Shown in pieces: positions 48,531-62,038 of a stretch of DNA of 64,000 nucleotides (the stretch's first letter is position 1; every line of letters begins with the position of its first letter). The DNA is from Sipunculus nudus (taxonomy: Eukaryota > Annelida > Sipuncula > Golfingiida > Sipunculidae): NCBI GenBank assembly GCA_026874595.1, contig CM049316.1, positions 75,747,676 to 75,811,675 on the forward strand, in the 5' to 3' direction. The position numbers and the translations under genes were made by a program. The notes under the pieces are model-generated. The model saw nothing but the letters and a program-made list of their open reading frames with translations, made no database searches and had not been told where the DNA came from.

Positions 48531-50146
48531 CAGTAAATGTGAAAAATCTGACAGTTTGTAAATTGCTTGAAATTTTCAGTCAATTTACAAATTGCCTGAT
48601 TCATCCGGGCGCTTTATACATGACTGAAATTTTGAAAAAAAAAAACAGTAGGTTTATTTGATACAGACCGAAATGTTAAAAGAATGTTATACAATTGTTA
48701 TAAGGTAACAAAGATTTGAAAGACTTGTCATTCATTTCAAATACCTTACTCTAACAAAGCATAATCGAATGAAATCATATTTTTGTACAGCCTAATAATT
48801 TATTTGATCAAAAGCGTCCATCTCGCTCAATTCTAGTCCTTGCAGAAATAATTATGTTATTGAATATTATATTATCTCACAATCACTGTAACATGTACAT
48901 GCCTGACATATACATCGTATTCATAATGTCAGCATCAATTCACACACAAGTATGACTAAGCGATGTACTGTGGTCCATTCATCTGTTCGCTGTGGAACAC
49001 ATAAAGGCGGCAACTCGACTCTAATATAGTGGCCCTACCACCGATCCTTTCGACTTAACCAAACAAACCAGCAGCTTTTTTGGGGGGTTCAACTGTGTCA
49101 TCTTTCTTTGCTCAAAGACATATGTAAACGCTATATTTTTCAGTCTGTTATAAACTCTTTCTGGTCAAGTTCATGCTAGCGTTGTATATAACGCAAACAA
49201 AACTCATCACAACAGAAATTGACAACTTGTGTCTGGTCATGCCGCTGTGAAATGACTAACATTCGGTCAGGCACGCGGGAAACTAGGACTCCCGTGTCAG
49301 TTTCAAGTGTCATTTTACAAAACTGACTTCCCTTTAAGGTGTCTGATGTCAAACTATCACGAGTTTGGCCAAGGTGTTATGACCATCTCGTCTTGTGCCA
49401 TCTCTTTGCATGTCGAACTGGTCTCTTCATGTCACTAGTACTCACCATGCTGCGGGGAGAAATTAACCCGGTATTTACTTTTAGTACCAGATGAACATGT
49501 ACAAAAAATATGAAAAACACTACTTTCCCCCCAGTTTTGACTCAAAATATATCCACGTTATATGCACTGCAAATTTGTTCGTTGTTGTCAAATCTGATTT
49601 TATAGTATTATGACTACCATTATTATTATGCATTTATTTTTATTAATATGTAATATTAAAGATTATTTTAATGATAATATGATTAATATATTGATCTAAC
49701 AAAGTGATTTTTGGTGATATGCCGGCGGACAGGTTTTTGTACATCATATAATATCACACAATAGTATTCCCTCGCACGCTCACACGCAATGCAGGTTAAG
49801 TATTTCAGTCACTTCATTCTCTTTCTCCTCGGCTAAAATGATTATATTTAATTGGTAATATTGTTCCTTCTTTTTTAGTTTCTAAGTGTTACGTTACGTG
49901 GAAATAATTCTCAATACAAGTGATCTCTTGGTATCTTCAGTGTATTGGAGTTCCGGTAGGAAAGTTGAGTCCGGTAAGTGGATGTGGTCGTCAACCGGCG
50001 GCCCTGTGAACGGCGGCTTGGCGGATTATTACGACGTGGAAGGTGGGAACTTTTTAGGGATGGCCTGGTCTGCAACCTCCAGTTACTGGACTGGTTTTGA
50101 CCCTACATGGGATCGCTACCCTCTCTGCGAAATAGCACTCAGTTAG
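37307..50146 (+). CDS. Secreted PAN/apple-like plus C-type lectin-domain protein (5 exons)
   Basis: Exons are 37307-37346, 39164-39421, 41563-41649, 47607-47816 and 49941-50146 (stop included). They total 801 nt and encode 266 residues. All introns are GT-AG and phase 1, the pattern of shuffled extracellular modules. Exon 1 gives a short signal peptide (MIHQALLAVFSLG). Exon 2 gives a Cys-rich PAN/apple-like region with Cys at 48, 55, 59, 65, 76 and 92. Exon 3 is a Thr/Ser/Pro linker, probably O-glycosylated. Exons 4-5 form a C-type lectin domain: Cys132/Cys148 pair, WMDARNYC and GGDLVDVETQDE, then GKWMWSSTGGPV and the C-terminal LCEIALS. Cys166-Cys261 would be the outer disulphide. The inner disulphide and the EPN/QPD and WND calcium-sugar motifs are absent, so classical sugar binding is doubtful. 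It is probably a secreted recognition or matrix protein. Exon 1 is the least certain exon, and the exon 3 donor (GTACTG) is weak. Confidence 0.8.
37672..37727. repeat. (AT)n microsatellite in lectin intron 1
   Basis: A pure AT dinucleotide tract. Confidence 0.95.
38117..38171. repeat. (AT)n microsatellite in lectin intron 1
   Basis: An AT tract with one AA interruption. Confidence 0.95.
38378..38670. repeat. Minisatellite in lectin intron 1
   Basis: A motif of about 48 bases built on ATCATACCATGACCAAGACA then AAACAATCT recurs about six times with drift. Noncoding. Confidence 0.75.
39583..39618. repeat. (ATA)n microsatellite in lectin intron 2
   Basis: A trinucleotide tract. The remainder of intron 2 (39,422-41,562) is AT-rich, with an AT tract at 41,203-41,259 and nothing else recognised. 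Confidence 0.9.
42478..42623. repeat. 73-bp perfect-length tandem duplication
   Basis: Unit 42,478-42,550 is repeated at 42,551-42,623 with a few substitutions. It starts GGTTGATGTG and ends TTTCACAATT, and lies in lectin intron 3. The minus-strand open frame across it is an artefact. Confidence 0.9.
42786..42823 (+). repeat. B-box-bearing repeat fragment 1
   Basis: CCAGGTTCTAATCCCGGGGT followed by GACTTTGAAAGTAGCAAA. It matches 44,081-44,118. The GGTTCTAATCC core resembles the T arm (B box) of a tRNA, so this may be a SINE remnant; no A box is visible. Confidence 0.45.
43161..43438. repeat. Tandem duplication of about 139 bp
   Basis: The block beginning TTATACCTGGTTAACATTTC recurs from about 43,300 as TATCTGATTAACATTTCATG, with the same order of sub-blocks through 'CCAGCAAG'. 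Divergence is moderate. Confidence 0.7.
44081..44118 (+). repeat. B-box-bearing repeat fragment 2
   Basis: CCAGGTTCGAATCTCGGCGT followed by GACTGTGGAAGTAGCAAA. It is the second copy of the 42,786 fragment and carries a perfect GGTTCGAATC B box. Confidence 0.45.
44680..44990 (+). mobile_element. tRNA-derived SINE, copy 1
   Basis: The head (44,680-44,755) folds like a tRNA: a perfect 7-bp acceptor stem (CCTCGGC with GCCGAGG), A box TGGCTCAGGGG and perfect B box GTTCAAATC. The anticodon arm is degenerate, so it is not a working tRNA gene. The body (GATGAGATTTTTCACGGTCG..., ...CACAAACGAGTGCGTCTTCC) matches the inverted copy at 59,430-59,612. It lies in lectin intron 3 in sense orientation. Confidence 0.7.
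46780..47380 (-). pseudogene. Decayed non-LTR retrotransposon endonuclease fragment
   Basis: On the minus strand, with stops and frameshifts, one reads DVSVLTLSETWLDSS (about 47,260-47,215), a GKGRGLECVGLD part, ILYRPPG (about 47,010-46,990) and LDMFIDSLEMDSQD (about 46,970-46,925). This order matches the apurinic-endonuclease domain of CR1/L2/Jockey-type elements (V..LTETWL, then YRPP, then LD.L.DSL). Long dead. It lies in lectin intron 3, antisense to the gene. Confidence 0.6.
47459..47499. repeat. (AT)n microsatellite in lectin intron 3
   Basis: An AT tract about 100 bases upstream of lectin exon 4. Confidence 0.95.
48483..48529. repeat. (AT)n microsatellite in lectin intron 4
   Basis: An AT tract after a short CA run. 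The rest of intron 4 (47,817-49,940) shows no recognisable element. Confidence 0.95.
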
Positions 50147-50367
50147 AACTATAGCTTTGTAATCATCCTGTTCCAGGGATCATTCTAGGAATTTCTAGCG
50201 GCCTTGTTTTTCTTCTCCTTGATTTCTTTTTTTCATATGACATTTATCACGTGTAAAAAGTAGACATATAATAACCCATTTAAACAAAAACAAGGCCCCT
50301 AAGTCTTGAAAGATAGAATAATTCCTAGTTTCTAACTTTCTGTATTTGGTTAACTGTTAATCTGTAA

Positions 50368-50432
50368 AATAAAATGTCTTAGTTTATATAAGTGTAATAT
50401 ACATAATTACAGTAAGCAAATCAGCAAATAAA
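50368..50432 (+). terminator. Polyadenylation signals of the lectin gene
   Basis: Two AATAAA hexamers (50368-50373 and 50427-50432) follow the stop codon of the lectin gene by 222 and 281 bases. Either could define its 3' end. Confidence 0.5.
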
Positions 50433-50517
50433 AGGTGTGAATTAGATTTCATCCTTACTCAGCTTGTTAAAGATGTCTTTGTCAAACATTTTTTACTAGT
50501 ACTGAAGCAGTGTATAA

Positions 50518-53183
<2,666 letters not shown>

Positions 53184-53186
53184 AAC

Positions 53187-53225
<39 letters not shown>
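53184..53225. repeat. Interstitial telomeric repeat (CCCTAA)n
   Basis: About seven units of CCCTAA (TTAGGG on the other strand), one with an extra A. TTAGGG is the telomere repeat of molluscs and vertebrates. It lies far from any visible chromosome end and directly 5' of retrotransposon-derived sequence. Confidence 0.9.
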
Positions 53226-53229
53226 TACT

Positions 53230-54075
53230 ATACAAAATCTACATTAATTCATGCAGACAGTCTAGAAGCAACATAGATGAGTGGAGCCAGCTTTGATTCT
53301 TGTTCAAATGATATTTTGTGCGCTCTTGATAGGAAAAATTATATGCTATTAACTCTTGACCTGTTGGCAGCTTTCGGTATGATAGATCAGTCGACTGTTA
53401 AAACGCCTCGAAATAAGTGATACTGTCCTGTCTTGGTTTTTTATCTTACCTCTCAAAGAGAATCCAGGATATATGCATTACCTGTGGGGTGCCCCTAAGG
53501 TCAGTCCTTTGATCAGTTCTCATTACTCTGTACACACTGCCTTCAGCTGATTTCACCTGTTTTCACCTGTATACTGATGATTCGTAGTTGTACGTAAGTT
53601 TCACAGCTGGAAAAAAATCTACTGAAATTTCGGCTATGGACGTCTCTGTCAAAGACATAAACACTTGGTAGCTCAAAATTAGCTCAAACGGAATGAAGAG
53701 AATACCAGGGTTGCTGATTAGATAAAACTACAAAATGCACAGTTGCCGTATTTCCAGATCGGTATAAGCGAGGTTGCATCTGGTTACTCTGTCCGTAAAT
53801 GACATCTTTGATAAACAATCATCAATGAGTCCTCATATTATTCTGTCATACAGCGTGCATATTTCCATCTACGGAATATTGCTAAAACAAGGCGTTATCA
53901 TTGCTGCTTGTTCAAGCGATGGTGACGCCTGGGTAGTGAAATTCTTTACTTGTTGGACCAACTAGATTATGACTGTTCAAAACAAAACCTGAATATGTGA
54001 TGCGAAGACGTTTCACCATATAGCACCACTTTATATTGATTTACACTGGTTACTTATGTGTCACAGTGTCATGGG
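53230..54075 (+). pseudogene. Decayed CR1/L2-like reverse transcriptase
   Basis: Reading through stops, the plus strand gives LLTLDLLAAFGMID (palm motif A, usually LDLSAAFDT[IV]D), then CGVPLRSVL*SVLITLYTLP (usually GVPQGSVLGP), then FHLYTDDS*LYVSF (motif C, YADD changed to YTDD). Next come SVRK...IFDKQSSMSPHI (about 53,790-53,840) and IDLHWLL (about 54,030-54,050; usually LHWLPV). The order is exact for a non-LTR element RT and its downstream connection. Several stops and frameshifts show it is dead. Confidence 0.75.
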
Positions 54076-54239
54076 CTTGCAAATTGACCAGAAAATGGAC
54101 AAGCACGGCTCGTTTTGATCCGATCTTCACGTTTATCTAGAGCGTGAGAGATCTGATCAGCCTGACATGTCTTGCCAGGAAGTGGGTTGCCTGGGCTCAC
54201 TAGTCGGTAGGTACTCAGCAGAGGGCAGTGGAAGGCTGA

Positions 54240-54525
54240 TGTTTTTTTAGGGTGTGGCCGACTGGCATAATAAAAGAGTGGTGACGGGCTGTTGCCATCA
54301 GGGTGTGCCCGACAGGACACAGCGTTTTGGCGCTAAGGTGTCGTCAGGGTGTGGCCTACTGGTGTGATCACAGAGGGATGGTTGGTTGGTCACATCAGGG
54401 TGTGGCCGACTGGTCTGTTCATAGCGTTGTGGCTGGTTTGTGTAATCAGGTGTGGCCGAGGGGTATCCACATACAGTTGTGACTTGTTGGTGCATTAGGG
54501 TGTGGCCGACTGGTATCTGGCACGA
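54240..54525. repeat. Degenerate minisatellite with GGTGTGGCCGACTGGT core
   Basis: The core CAGGGTGTGGCCGACTGGT recurs five or six times at spacings of about 55-60 bases. The minus-strand open frame with SRPHPD repeats reflects this repeat. Confidence 0.75.
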
Positions 54526-54544
54526 AATACATCGTGTCATTGAG

Positions 54545-55456
54545 TTTTATTTTCATTTCTCAGGTTAATGGAGGATATGACTTTCCAGAATATTTTACAG
54601 TCAGTCAAATAAACAGGCAGACCAGGATATATACATACGCGAGTTTCCTTCAAATATACTCAAAGATAAACCTAGGTTAACAAAAATAATATAATAACAA
54701 AATAAAAGAATACTTAAAGGTCACTGGGGGTATGCTAATATAGATTAATGTAAACACCCAGTCCTATTCAACAAAGCACATTAACAGTCCTCCTAACAGC
54801 TGATTCACATCACGTGAGGCATCACTGACAAGTCCACAGTCCTAGCGTACTCCCTGTGTACTCGGTCAATTCCAAATCAAAGACTCGCACTGTCGGTCTC
54901 CCATAGCGGAGGGCCACAACCGCAAAACACGCGTTACCAGCCCATGGAGGTCAAAAACGCGTTAATCCATAAATGACCTGTGCTAGAACCTTCAGTCAAT
55001 GGCTCTCTCTATCTCAGCTGCAGTCATCTATAATTCTCCAGCTGTCGGATACCGAACTCTTACTAGCGAATCTCAGCACCGTTACAACTCGGCGTCAAGA
55101 CGTAGTCTCTCGCCTGTTTCTGGGAGCCCCTAAACGACTTAAATTGGCTGTCTATTGGCAATATCACTACTGTCTCTGCAGTACTGCACACAACATTAGA
55201 AGACGGCTCCTCAAGACTAGACTGTCCATACACTGTGACGCTACGGCCCCACAAGGCTCAGCGAAGAAAAGCAGACCAGCAACATCAAAGTTGCAGGTGT
55301 TCTAAACTGATCGCTTATCTCCATGATGTCAATATCAAACAAACCACGTGCTACTCCTGAGTTTCTCACGCTAAAATAATCTGCAAAACAAAAATCTGAT
55401 CATACTCCCTATATCTAAATATATACAGAAAAAGTCACAGTCCTCTGGTGATAGCA
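54545..55456 (-). mobile_element. Possible LTR (orientation minus)
   Basis: On the minus strand a purine tract (TTTTAAAGAGGGGAG, 55,471-55,457) is immediately followed by TGCTATCACC, as at the junction of polypurine tract and 3' LTR. The following 900 bases are GC-richer than their surroundings. The other LTR end, target duplications and any gag/pol sequence were not found, so this is weak. Confidence 0.25.
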
Positions 55457-56364
55457 CTCCCCTCTTTAAAAGAAAATACGTATTAATATTCTCGATACAC
55501 ACTATCGATCCATAATAAGCTAAGTAAAGACATCATAAAACAATGATTCATTATAAGTTTGGTTGAAGACACTATACATTACCAATCCATCACAAGTTAT
55601 ACGAAAATATCATACAATACTGATCCATGATAAGTTATGTAAAAACATATTATAATTCATACTTATACTAATTTTTGACTAATGTCTGTTTTATATGTCA
55701 ATGCGATTTTTCAGTTAATAGGTGTGCGTATATGAATTTACGTGTATTGGTTTATGAGAGAGCGGCGCACGCGAGCGCGCGCGAGAGAGAGAGAAAGAGA
55801 GAGAGATGAAAGCTGAGGAAGCTTATTTATCGATCCTTGATTGACAGGACATTTATTTTATATTTAAATCATTATATTCGTTGCATGAGAGATAGAGTAA
55901 TGCCTCCATTCGTTCCTGCGTCCGCCCGTCCTTCCGTCTGTCTATCTTTCCGTCCGTCCGAGGATGGATTCTGGGATGAAACCATTCGGCACAAACCTTT
56001 ACCCTTTCACGTCTAGCTCACCGACAGATGGATAACTCCATCCAAATAGATGTCGGTTCAAAGGTCAGATTCCTGCCCCCCCCCCCCCCCATGTTGAAAA
56101 AACAAGTTGATGTATTTTTAGCCGAGGTTTCAATCCCAAATCTTTCACATATGGCTCACCTTTCAATGGGGTGGGGGACCCATTTCAGGTTTAAGGTCAA
56201 AGGCTAAGGTCACAGAACACACGTTAGAAAAAAGTTTGTAAACACATATTATATATAGCCAGAGTATTCATCAAAATCTTCAATCTATCATATATGGCTT
56301 AACTGCCAAGAGTGGAAGAACCCTATCGAAGATCAGAGTTTTCACATTGTTGAATACATCCAGT
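55457..56364. other. Repeat-rich intergenic stretch
   Basis: It holds imperfect 'ATCCATGATAAGTTATGTAAA' type repeats (55,500-55,640), a GC/GA-rich purine tract (about 55,765-55,806), a CCGTCC-rich stretch (55,917-55,962) and a C run (56,077-56,090). No gene seen. Confidence 0.5.
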
Positions 56365-56845
56365 CTGATCATACTCCCGTGTAAGTCTAATGATGCTCCC
56401 GTGTCCAGACTAATGATGCTCCCGTGCAAGTCTAATGATGCTCCCGTGCCAAGCTTAAAGATGCTACCGTGCCCAGTCCAATGATGCTTCCGTTTCTAGT
56501 CTGATGATCTTCCCATGCGCCATCTAATGATACTCCCGTGTGGTGTCTAATAATGCTCACATGCCAAGTCTTATCATATTCCTGTGCCAGTCTAATGATG
56601 TTTCCCTGGCAGTATAATGATGTTCCCGTGCACGTTCTACTGATGCCTCCATGTCAAGTCTAATAACGGTCCCATGCAAGTATTATGATGCTCCCGTGTC
56701 CAGTCTACTTATGCCTCCGTGCCCATTCTAAAGATGCTCCCGCGCCCAGTTCTACCAATGTTCAAGTGCCCAGTCTAAGGTGCTCCAGTGCCCAGTCTAA
56801 GGTGCTCCCATGCCCAGTCTAATGATGCTACCGTGCATGGAGATG
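56365..56845. repeat. Minisatellite of about 23 bp, roughly 20 copies
   Basis: The consensus unit is about GTCTAATGATGCTCCCGTGC plus CCA/AA. Copies diverge by several bases each and include some truncated ones (GTCTAAGGTGCTCC). Noncoding in all frames. Confidence 0.9.
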
Positions 56846-57162
56846 CTTCGCTTTGCGGTTCTCATGCTATTGAATCATTTTAATGCATGAGAAATAGTGA
56901 GCATACAGAGATACCACAGTTTTTTTCATGAATCTTCTTTATAAGGAGTAAACTAGGTCAAGACACATCCTTTTAACTGCAAAATGGACTAAGTTAGAAT
57001 TATGTCTGTTATAACATTCCGCAGTGCCCAGAAACAAAGATAACAGTTCGGATATAATCAAGACGAGGTCGCCGCTGTTCACGTGGTTAAAACATATCTG
57101 GGTTATAAGTAATAGAGTGTGTGATATTATTCATAATATTGAACTTATATAGATCAATATGT

Positions 57163-57205
<43 letters not shown>

Positions 57206-58146
57206 GCTTAAAGCGTGATAAATGGACTAGTCAATAAAATAGTAAAAATATAATTTAAGGTAACAAAATATAATTTTTGTTAAACTTTAGTAAAAAATGT
57301 CTCTGTATTCAAATTTTTAAGAAATTTTGGCGACCAAGATGAGAGGGGAACTTTTGCTTGTTCGACATTAATATTTTTTACATATTATCAGGACAAATGA
57401 TTGAAACCTTTGAAATTATGAAATAATTAAAATCCCCGAAGATATTTACAATAATATAACTCACACAGATGGGGCTGTAAAGAGCTGATGGAGCTGAGAG
57501 AATCAATAAGCGGGTTAAAATGCATGACCTTCTTCAAATTGACTTAATTAACAGCCAAAAAGAGTATATCCATCGACTTTGTGATAATCTGAACATGAAT
57601 TCATGTTAGCAAATCAAATCACAGAAGAGAGACAAATGCTTTTATAAAAGCAGACCGGACTGAACTTTTACAATTAAGATAAATACCGGTTAATCAAGGA
57701 ATACATCAGAGAGGGCACTTAGCATTCCAGAGTCAAAGCGAGATCGCCGTCATTCAGTAGTACCAGAGGCCGCCTTTGTCCCAGCGGGCAGAGCTGACAT
57801 GTGATGTAACAATCGAGTTTTTTAAGTCTGGTACACATTTGTATGCCAGGCTGAACTTATTTATAACACACAGCAGTGTTTAACGATCAGGAAGTTTGCA
57901 ATTCACCGGATCTGGTGAATGGTGACCCATTGTGTTTGCGGAGGTGTAAATGCGGTCTCTTAGTGCGTTCTGGTTTTTAACTGTTACTTTAAGGAGTAAA
58001 CGAACTCACATGTATGTCAACCCTGAGTGCCATGGAGAAAAGGAATTCCTACTAATATGAGCCATTCAGTGGCCAAAGTACGTATTAGGGGGAGTCAGCA
58101 ATTATAATAAACAAGCTCAGTAAGCATGCTTGTCAAAGTTGGATTT
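56846..58146. other. Intergenic stretch with AT tract
   Basis: An AT tract lies at 57,166-57,202. At 57,765 'GAGGCCGCCTTTGTCCCAGC' resembles 35,418 'CTGGCCGCCTTTGTTCCAGA', so a further dispersed repeat is likely. No gene recognised. Confidence 0.5.
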
Positions 58147-58580
58147 TAGGATATGCGATATGTTTGATTGTGCATACCTTTGTTTTAATGATATTTAGAC
58201 GGTAACCAATGCATGACTGGTGTGTTTCAAATACGAAAGCAATAGCTAGAAGAAAGCTGGCTTTCATAATCGACGTGTACACGAAAACACCATGGTGCGA
58301 AATTTGTAACGAGGACCTTAATGGCAGCTGTGCAGCGAAATGTATAAAGCTATATGGTGACCTCAAAAATTTAATATGTTTATACCTCTGGTGGAGGAAA
58401 TATTCTGTTCTCATTGTCATAAATCATTTATATTGTTTGAAAGCAACTTGTCACTGACATGTATTGTATGTGACTTTAATAATTTGAAAGGACGAAAGGA
58501 AAACGTTAAACGCGCTGGAGGAGTAGCGTATAATCAGGTCAAATCAGCAACCGGCCTGTTCTCTCATCCTGTCTTATAGT
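58147..58580 (+). pseudogene. Broken Cys-rich ORF, copy 2
   Basis: This is the second copy of the ORF at 35,020-36,600. It reads TKTPWCEICNEDLNGSCAAK then C. A 1-base deletion before the ATG at 58,376 shifts frame. In the new frame it continues FCSHCHK, LTCIVCD, RAGGVAYNQ, and stops at 58,579. Key features are four C-x2-C or C-x3-C pairs and a basic tail. Here the region split in copy 1 is continuous. The family is not recognised. Because the two copies carry different lesions, the ancestor was presumably intact and repeated. Confidence 0.55.
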
Positions 58581-58913
58581 AGTACAATTAAAAACTTTAG
58601 CTAAAATTTATGCAAGTTTAAATTTAGACTGACATTCATATAACAGTTAAACTAATTCCTGGTCATTTTTTAACGTTTGATGTTACCGGACAATCGGTCC
58701 GTAATGATACGACTAAAATTTCATAACGGTCTAGCTGTTGTGTGTATGAGACTTAGCATGGATTACAAGGAAATTTTGATATGCATGTTCACCTTGAATA
58801 TCTTTATATCGTTCCAGACAAGTTGCAACATTCCTTCACTTTAATAGGATCCTACAAACCCCCATCTAACCAGCACTACACAATGGTCACCTGAACCCCC
58901 CTCCTCCCCCCCC

Positions 58914-58916
<3 letters not shown>

Positions 58917-58972
<56 letters not shown>
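58917..58972. repeat. (AT)n microsatellite
   Basis: An AT tract following a C-rich run (58,895-58,915). Confidence 0.95.
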
Positions 58973-58977
<5 letters not shown>

Positions 58978-59429
58978 TGATTGACAATAGAAATGCTTGG
59001 CCTATATATCAAAGATAATGTGGTTACTAACATCACAGACGAAAAGCACAGACGACTTCTGCTGTAAATGCTTCATGTAGATTTAAATCTTTGCACTTCC
59101 TTTGTCAGGGTGGTAACCTTTTTCCACCTCCCTTACTTTTTAGGGGAATAAGCGCATAATTGTGAACATACCGATTTCGACTTTATTCTGTCTTCTAGTT
59201 TAAAATTTGTTCATATTTTTTACAATTATTCCTCAATTATTCTTAAATTATGCGTCCCCTACGAGAACATACGGTGAGAAGAAAGAATTTTTTTTTTTAA
59301 TTTATTTTGGAAATTGGATTTTGTCCAGTTTTAAATCTTTCTCTTGGAGGTATAAATAAATGTACATGGGTGATAAATACTTCAGCATTTGATCACTGAT
59401 AAAGCAAGGTTTAAAATAAAAAAGAATTA

Positions 59430-59612
59430 TCCCCGAAAAGTGCACTCGTTTGTGGGTTAGACACGACTCCCGTGAACAGTCTCCTGTTTGCAGAGCACTC
59501 ACCCTGGGTTTGGGCCGACCAGGAAAAAAAAATCTCATCCCCTCTAATTCAAACTCACGGTCTCCGGGCTGAGTCCTATTCCCTACCCCTGGACCTCGAA
59601 GCCGGTACACCA
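59430..59612 (-). mobile_element. tRNA-derived SINE, copy 2 (inverted)
   Basis: On the minus strand the A-box-like AGGTCCAGGGG, a weaker B box (GTTTGAATT) and the body GGATGAGATTTTTTTTTCCT, GTCGGCCC, GCTCTGCA, CACAAACGAGTGCAC follow the same order as 44,680-44,990. It is 3'-truncated after the CACAAACGAGTGC part. Confidence 0.65.
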
Positions 59613-59929
59613 TTGCTTCATAAGTGATATACTAATTGTGTAATAACAGCTCCCTCTTAACCTCATGTGATCAGGGGATAGGTTTGTAAAGTTTGTGCAA
59701 ATAAATAGTTAAAATACTACACCAAACGACAATTTTGGCATAACTTTCAATACAAACATATATATTTAGATTCATGGTTTAAGAGACATTTTTGTGTAAT
59801 TTAAGAAAATATTTCTTTAATGATTTTTGTGTTTCACTCTTACTTTCCAATGAAGTACATATTCTTCTAGTAGGTTGCAGAGGAAATTTATAAGAATACC
59901 ATTTCCTCCCATTTCTTCCATTTTCTTTG

Positions 59930-60255
59930 AAGAGCAGAATTTATGACACCACAACCAAGTGTCACAGAACAGTAGGACCGTGTCCCAGGTTTTTAGGGAA
60001 TCAAAAGCTCCAGTCACAGGACAGTGTCGTAGGACAGTGTTGAAGAGCAGAAGGACACTACAGTCCAGAGTCGTAGGACAGCAGGACAATGTCGCTCAGT
60101 GGGAAAGTGGCACGTGATTTTAGGACACCACAACCCAGAGTTGCAGAACAGCAGGCGCGTGTGACAGGACATTAGGACCCCATAACCTAGTGTCAGGAAA
60201 TTATGGCAGTTCAAGACCCACACCCTGGAGTCGTAGGACATCAAAGAGTATCACA
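59930..60255. repeat. Degenerate minisatellite with CAGAGTCGTAGGACAGCAGG core
   Basis: The words 'GGACACCACAACCCAGAGT' and 'GTAGGACAGCAGGAC' recur about five times at irregular 50-70 base spacing. The open frames on the minus strand are artefacts. Confidence 0.7.
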
Positions 60256-62023
60256 GGGACAACCGAAAGTTGGTCTATTTACAATTCCATTTTTTGGTGT
60301 ATGACAACATATTTGAACAATGCAAAATGTGTGTAAATTGATTTTTTAAAAAATTCAATTTAAAGTTGTTGCCATTTAAATTTAAATTCGGAATTAAATG
60401 GTACAGGTAACCGTGATTATATTGTACCTGTAGCCGTTTTAGTGAGTAACAAATCGAAGACGCAGGTTTTTGTATACATCTCTGTGAATATTAACATAAT
60501 GTTATATATATATACATTGTGTAATGAGATACATACAAAAATGAATAGTGTGATTGGGATAGCTAGTAATACTCTCTATGAACCAGAGCAACTGAGGTTA
60601 AATATACCAAATATTTAAAATTCAATTTAAATCGTACACCCTACGTCTTAGCAAAGCCCAGTTTATATGAACCTAACCCTAGTCACATGACGATCAAGAA
60701 GAATCCTGATATGCATATGAAGTACAGGTAACCGTCTCTCAATATCTGCTCCGTGTGTGCCGTCATGTCATGTCTCGTCTCGTCCTTGGAGTATATAGAC
60801 CGCTACATTCGAACATGCATTTTATGGAAATATGTTCATGTCAGGGGAAAGTGTTCACGTGGAATTAAATATTCCACAAGCAGAAACTTAAGCAGAAGTT
60901 ACTGAACTTCATATTTGTCAACAAAAGAGCAATAATGATGATTTATTGTCAGAAACCATAAACACATTATTATATTGGATTGTTGCCAGAGTAACCAAGA
61001 GAGAGACAAAATTCAGAAAGTGGCAACTAATCTGCCATCTGGTGAAGGACAGTCAAACTAATCACTCATAGACGAACCGTTACCCCCTTTGCTTAAAAGT
61101 GGTTATGTTTTCAACAGAGTTTGACTGTTTTGTGTGTGTATATATTTCTGTTTAAAAAAGAAAGAAATAAAGGACCACATTGAACTGTGGTGCAGAAATG
61201 TGTAAAATGAGCGGTCGGGGGAAAAGTGGGCCCGGGAGGAATGCTTTAACATGGAAAAAGTATAGATTTATGAGTTTGAGATGACACAAGTGCAAGTCTC
61301 GTCAAATTTTGCACCGTTTTCCATCGAAGGAGAATAAGTTCAAGCAAACGCCTGTAAGTGTGTACTTTTTATGCCCTAGAGGTGTCCTGCATTTAACCTT
61401 TATGTTAGTGACAATAATGAGTTTTCCGGTCAAACGAAATTAAGCGAGATATACATAGGTCATTTTTATGCTAGACAGTTAGTTGTAGCTCTTTGTATTA
61501 GTCTGACGTGTGAGGTAGAGGTATGCCTCAGTCGTGTGCCGCTCTTGATTCCCCACGAGTTTCTTTATGTGTTATTGGTACCTGCTCCACACTTAGAATG
61601 AAGGGAGAAAACTGTGTGTGTTGGAAAAGAATGACGTTATTACACACACCACAAATGTGAATCGATATTTCTTATAAAATTTCAACATTCAAGGTTTCAT
61701 GGTTTCATGATTTTAGACAGCTTCTTAAAGGTGAAGAAAATATATGCATATTTAGCGTAATGCAGTATCCGAGAGCACTGATGTTTTAGAAACTTTTGTA
61801 AACTTACAATATTTATGTTTATATGATCCTTCAGAATGTCCATTGTCATTAGGACATTATAGCTGTAAACAGTGGCCGTTGGGATTAAGCGGCCGGAAAG
61901 ATACGATATCAGTGCATATCCTAGGGCTAAAGATATATCCGAACTAAATATAGATTGTCTACTGAGAACACTCGACGATGTAGGGTAGTGTTCTAATGGC
62001 CACTATATTTTCATTCCTTTTTT
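60256..62023. other. Intergenic stretch, nothing recognised
   Basis: AT-rich sequence with a palindrome TACAGGTAAC...GTACCTGTA (60,402-60,431). No exon could be supported. Confidence 0.5.
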
Positions 62024-62038
62024 CCGCTAGATGGCGCT
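62024..62038 (+). promoter_or_regulatory. CTCF-like binding motif
   Basis: CCGCTAGATGGCGCT matches the CTCF core CCASYAGRKGGCRSY at 14 of 15 positions; only the third base differs. CTCF is conserved in bilaterians. A related CCAGATGGCGG lies at 62,558. A single sequence match is not proof of binding. Confidence 0.4.
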
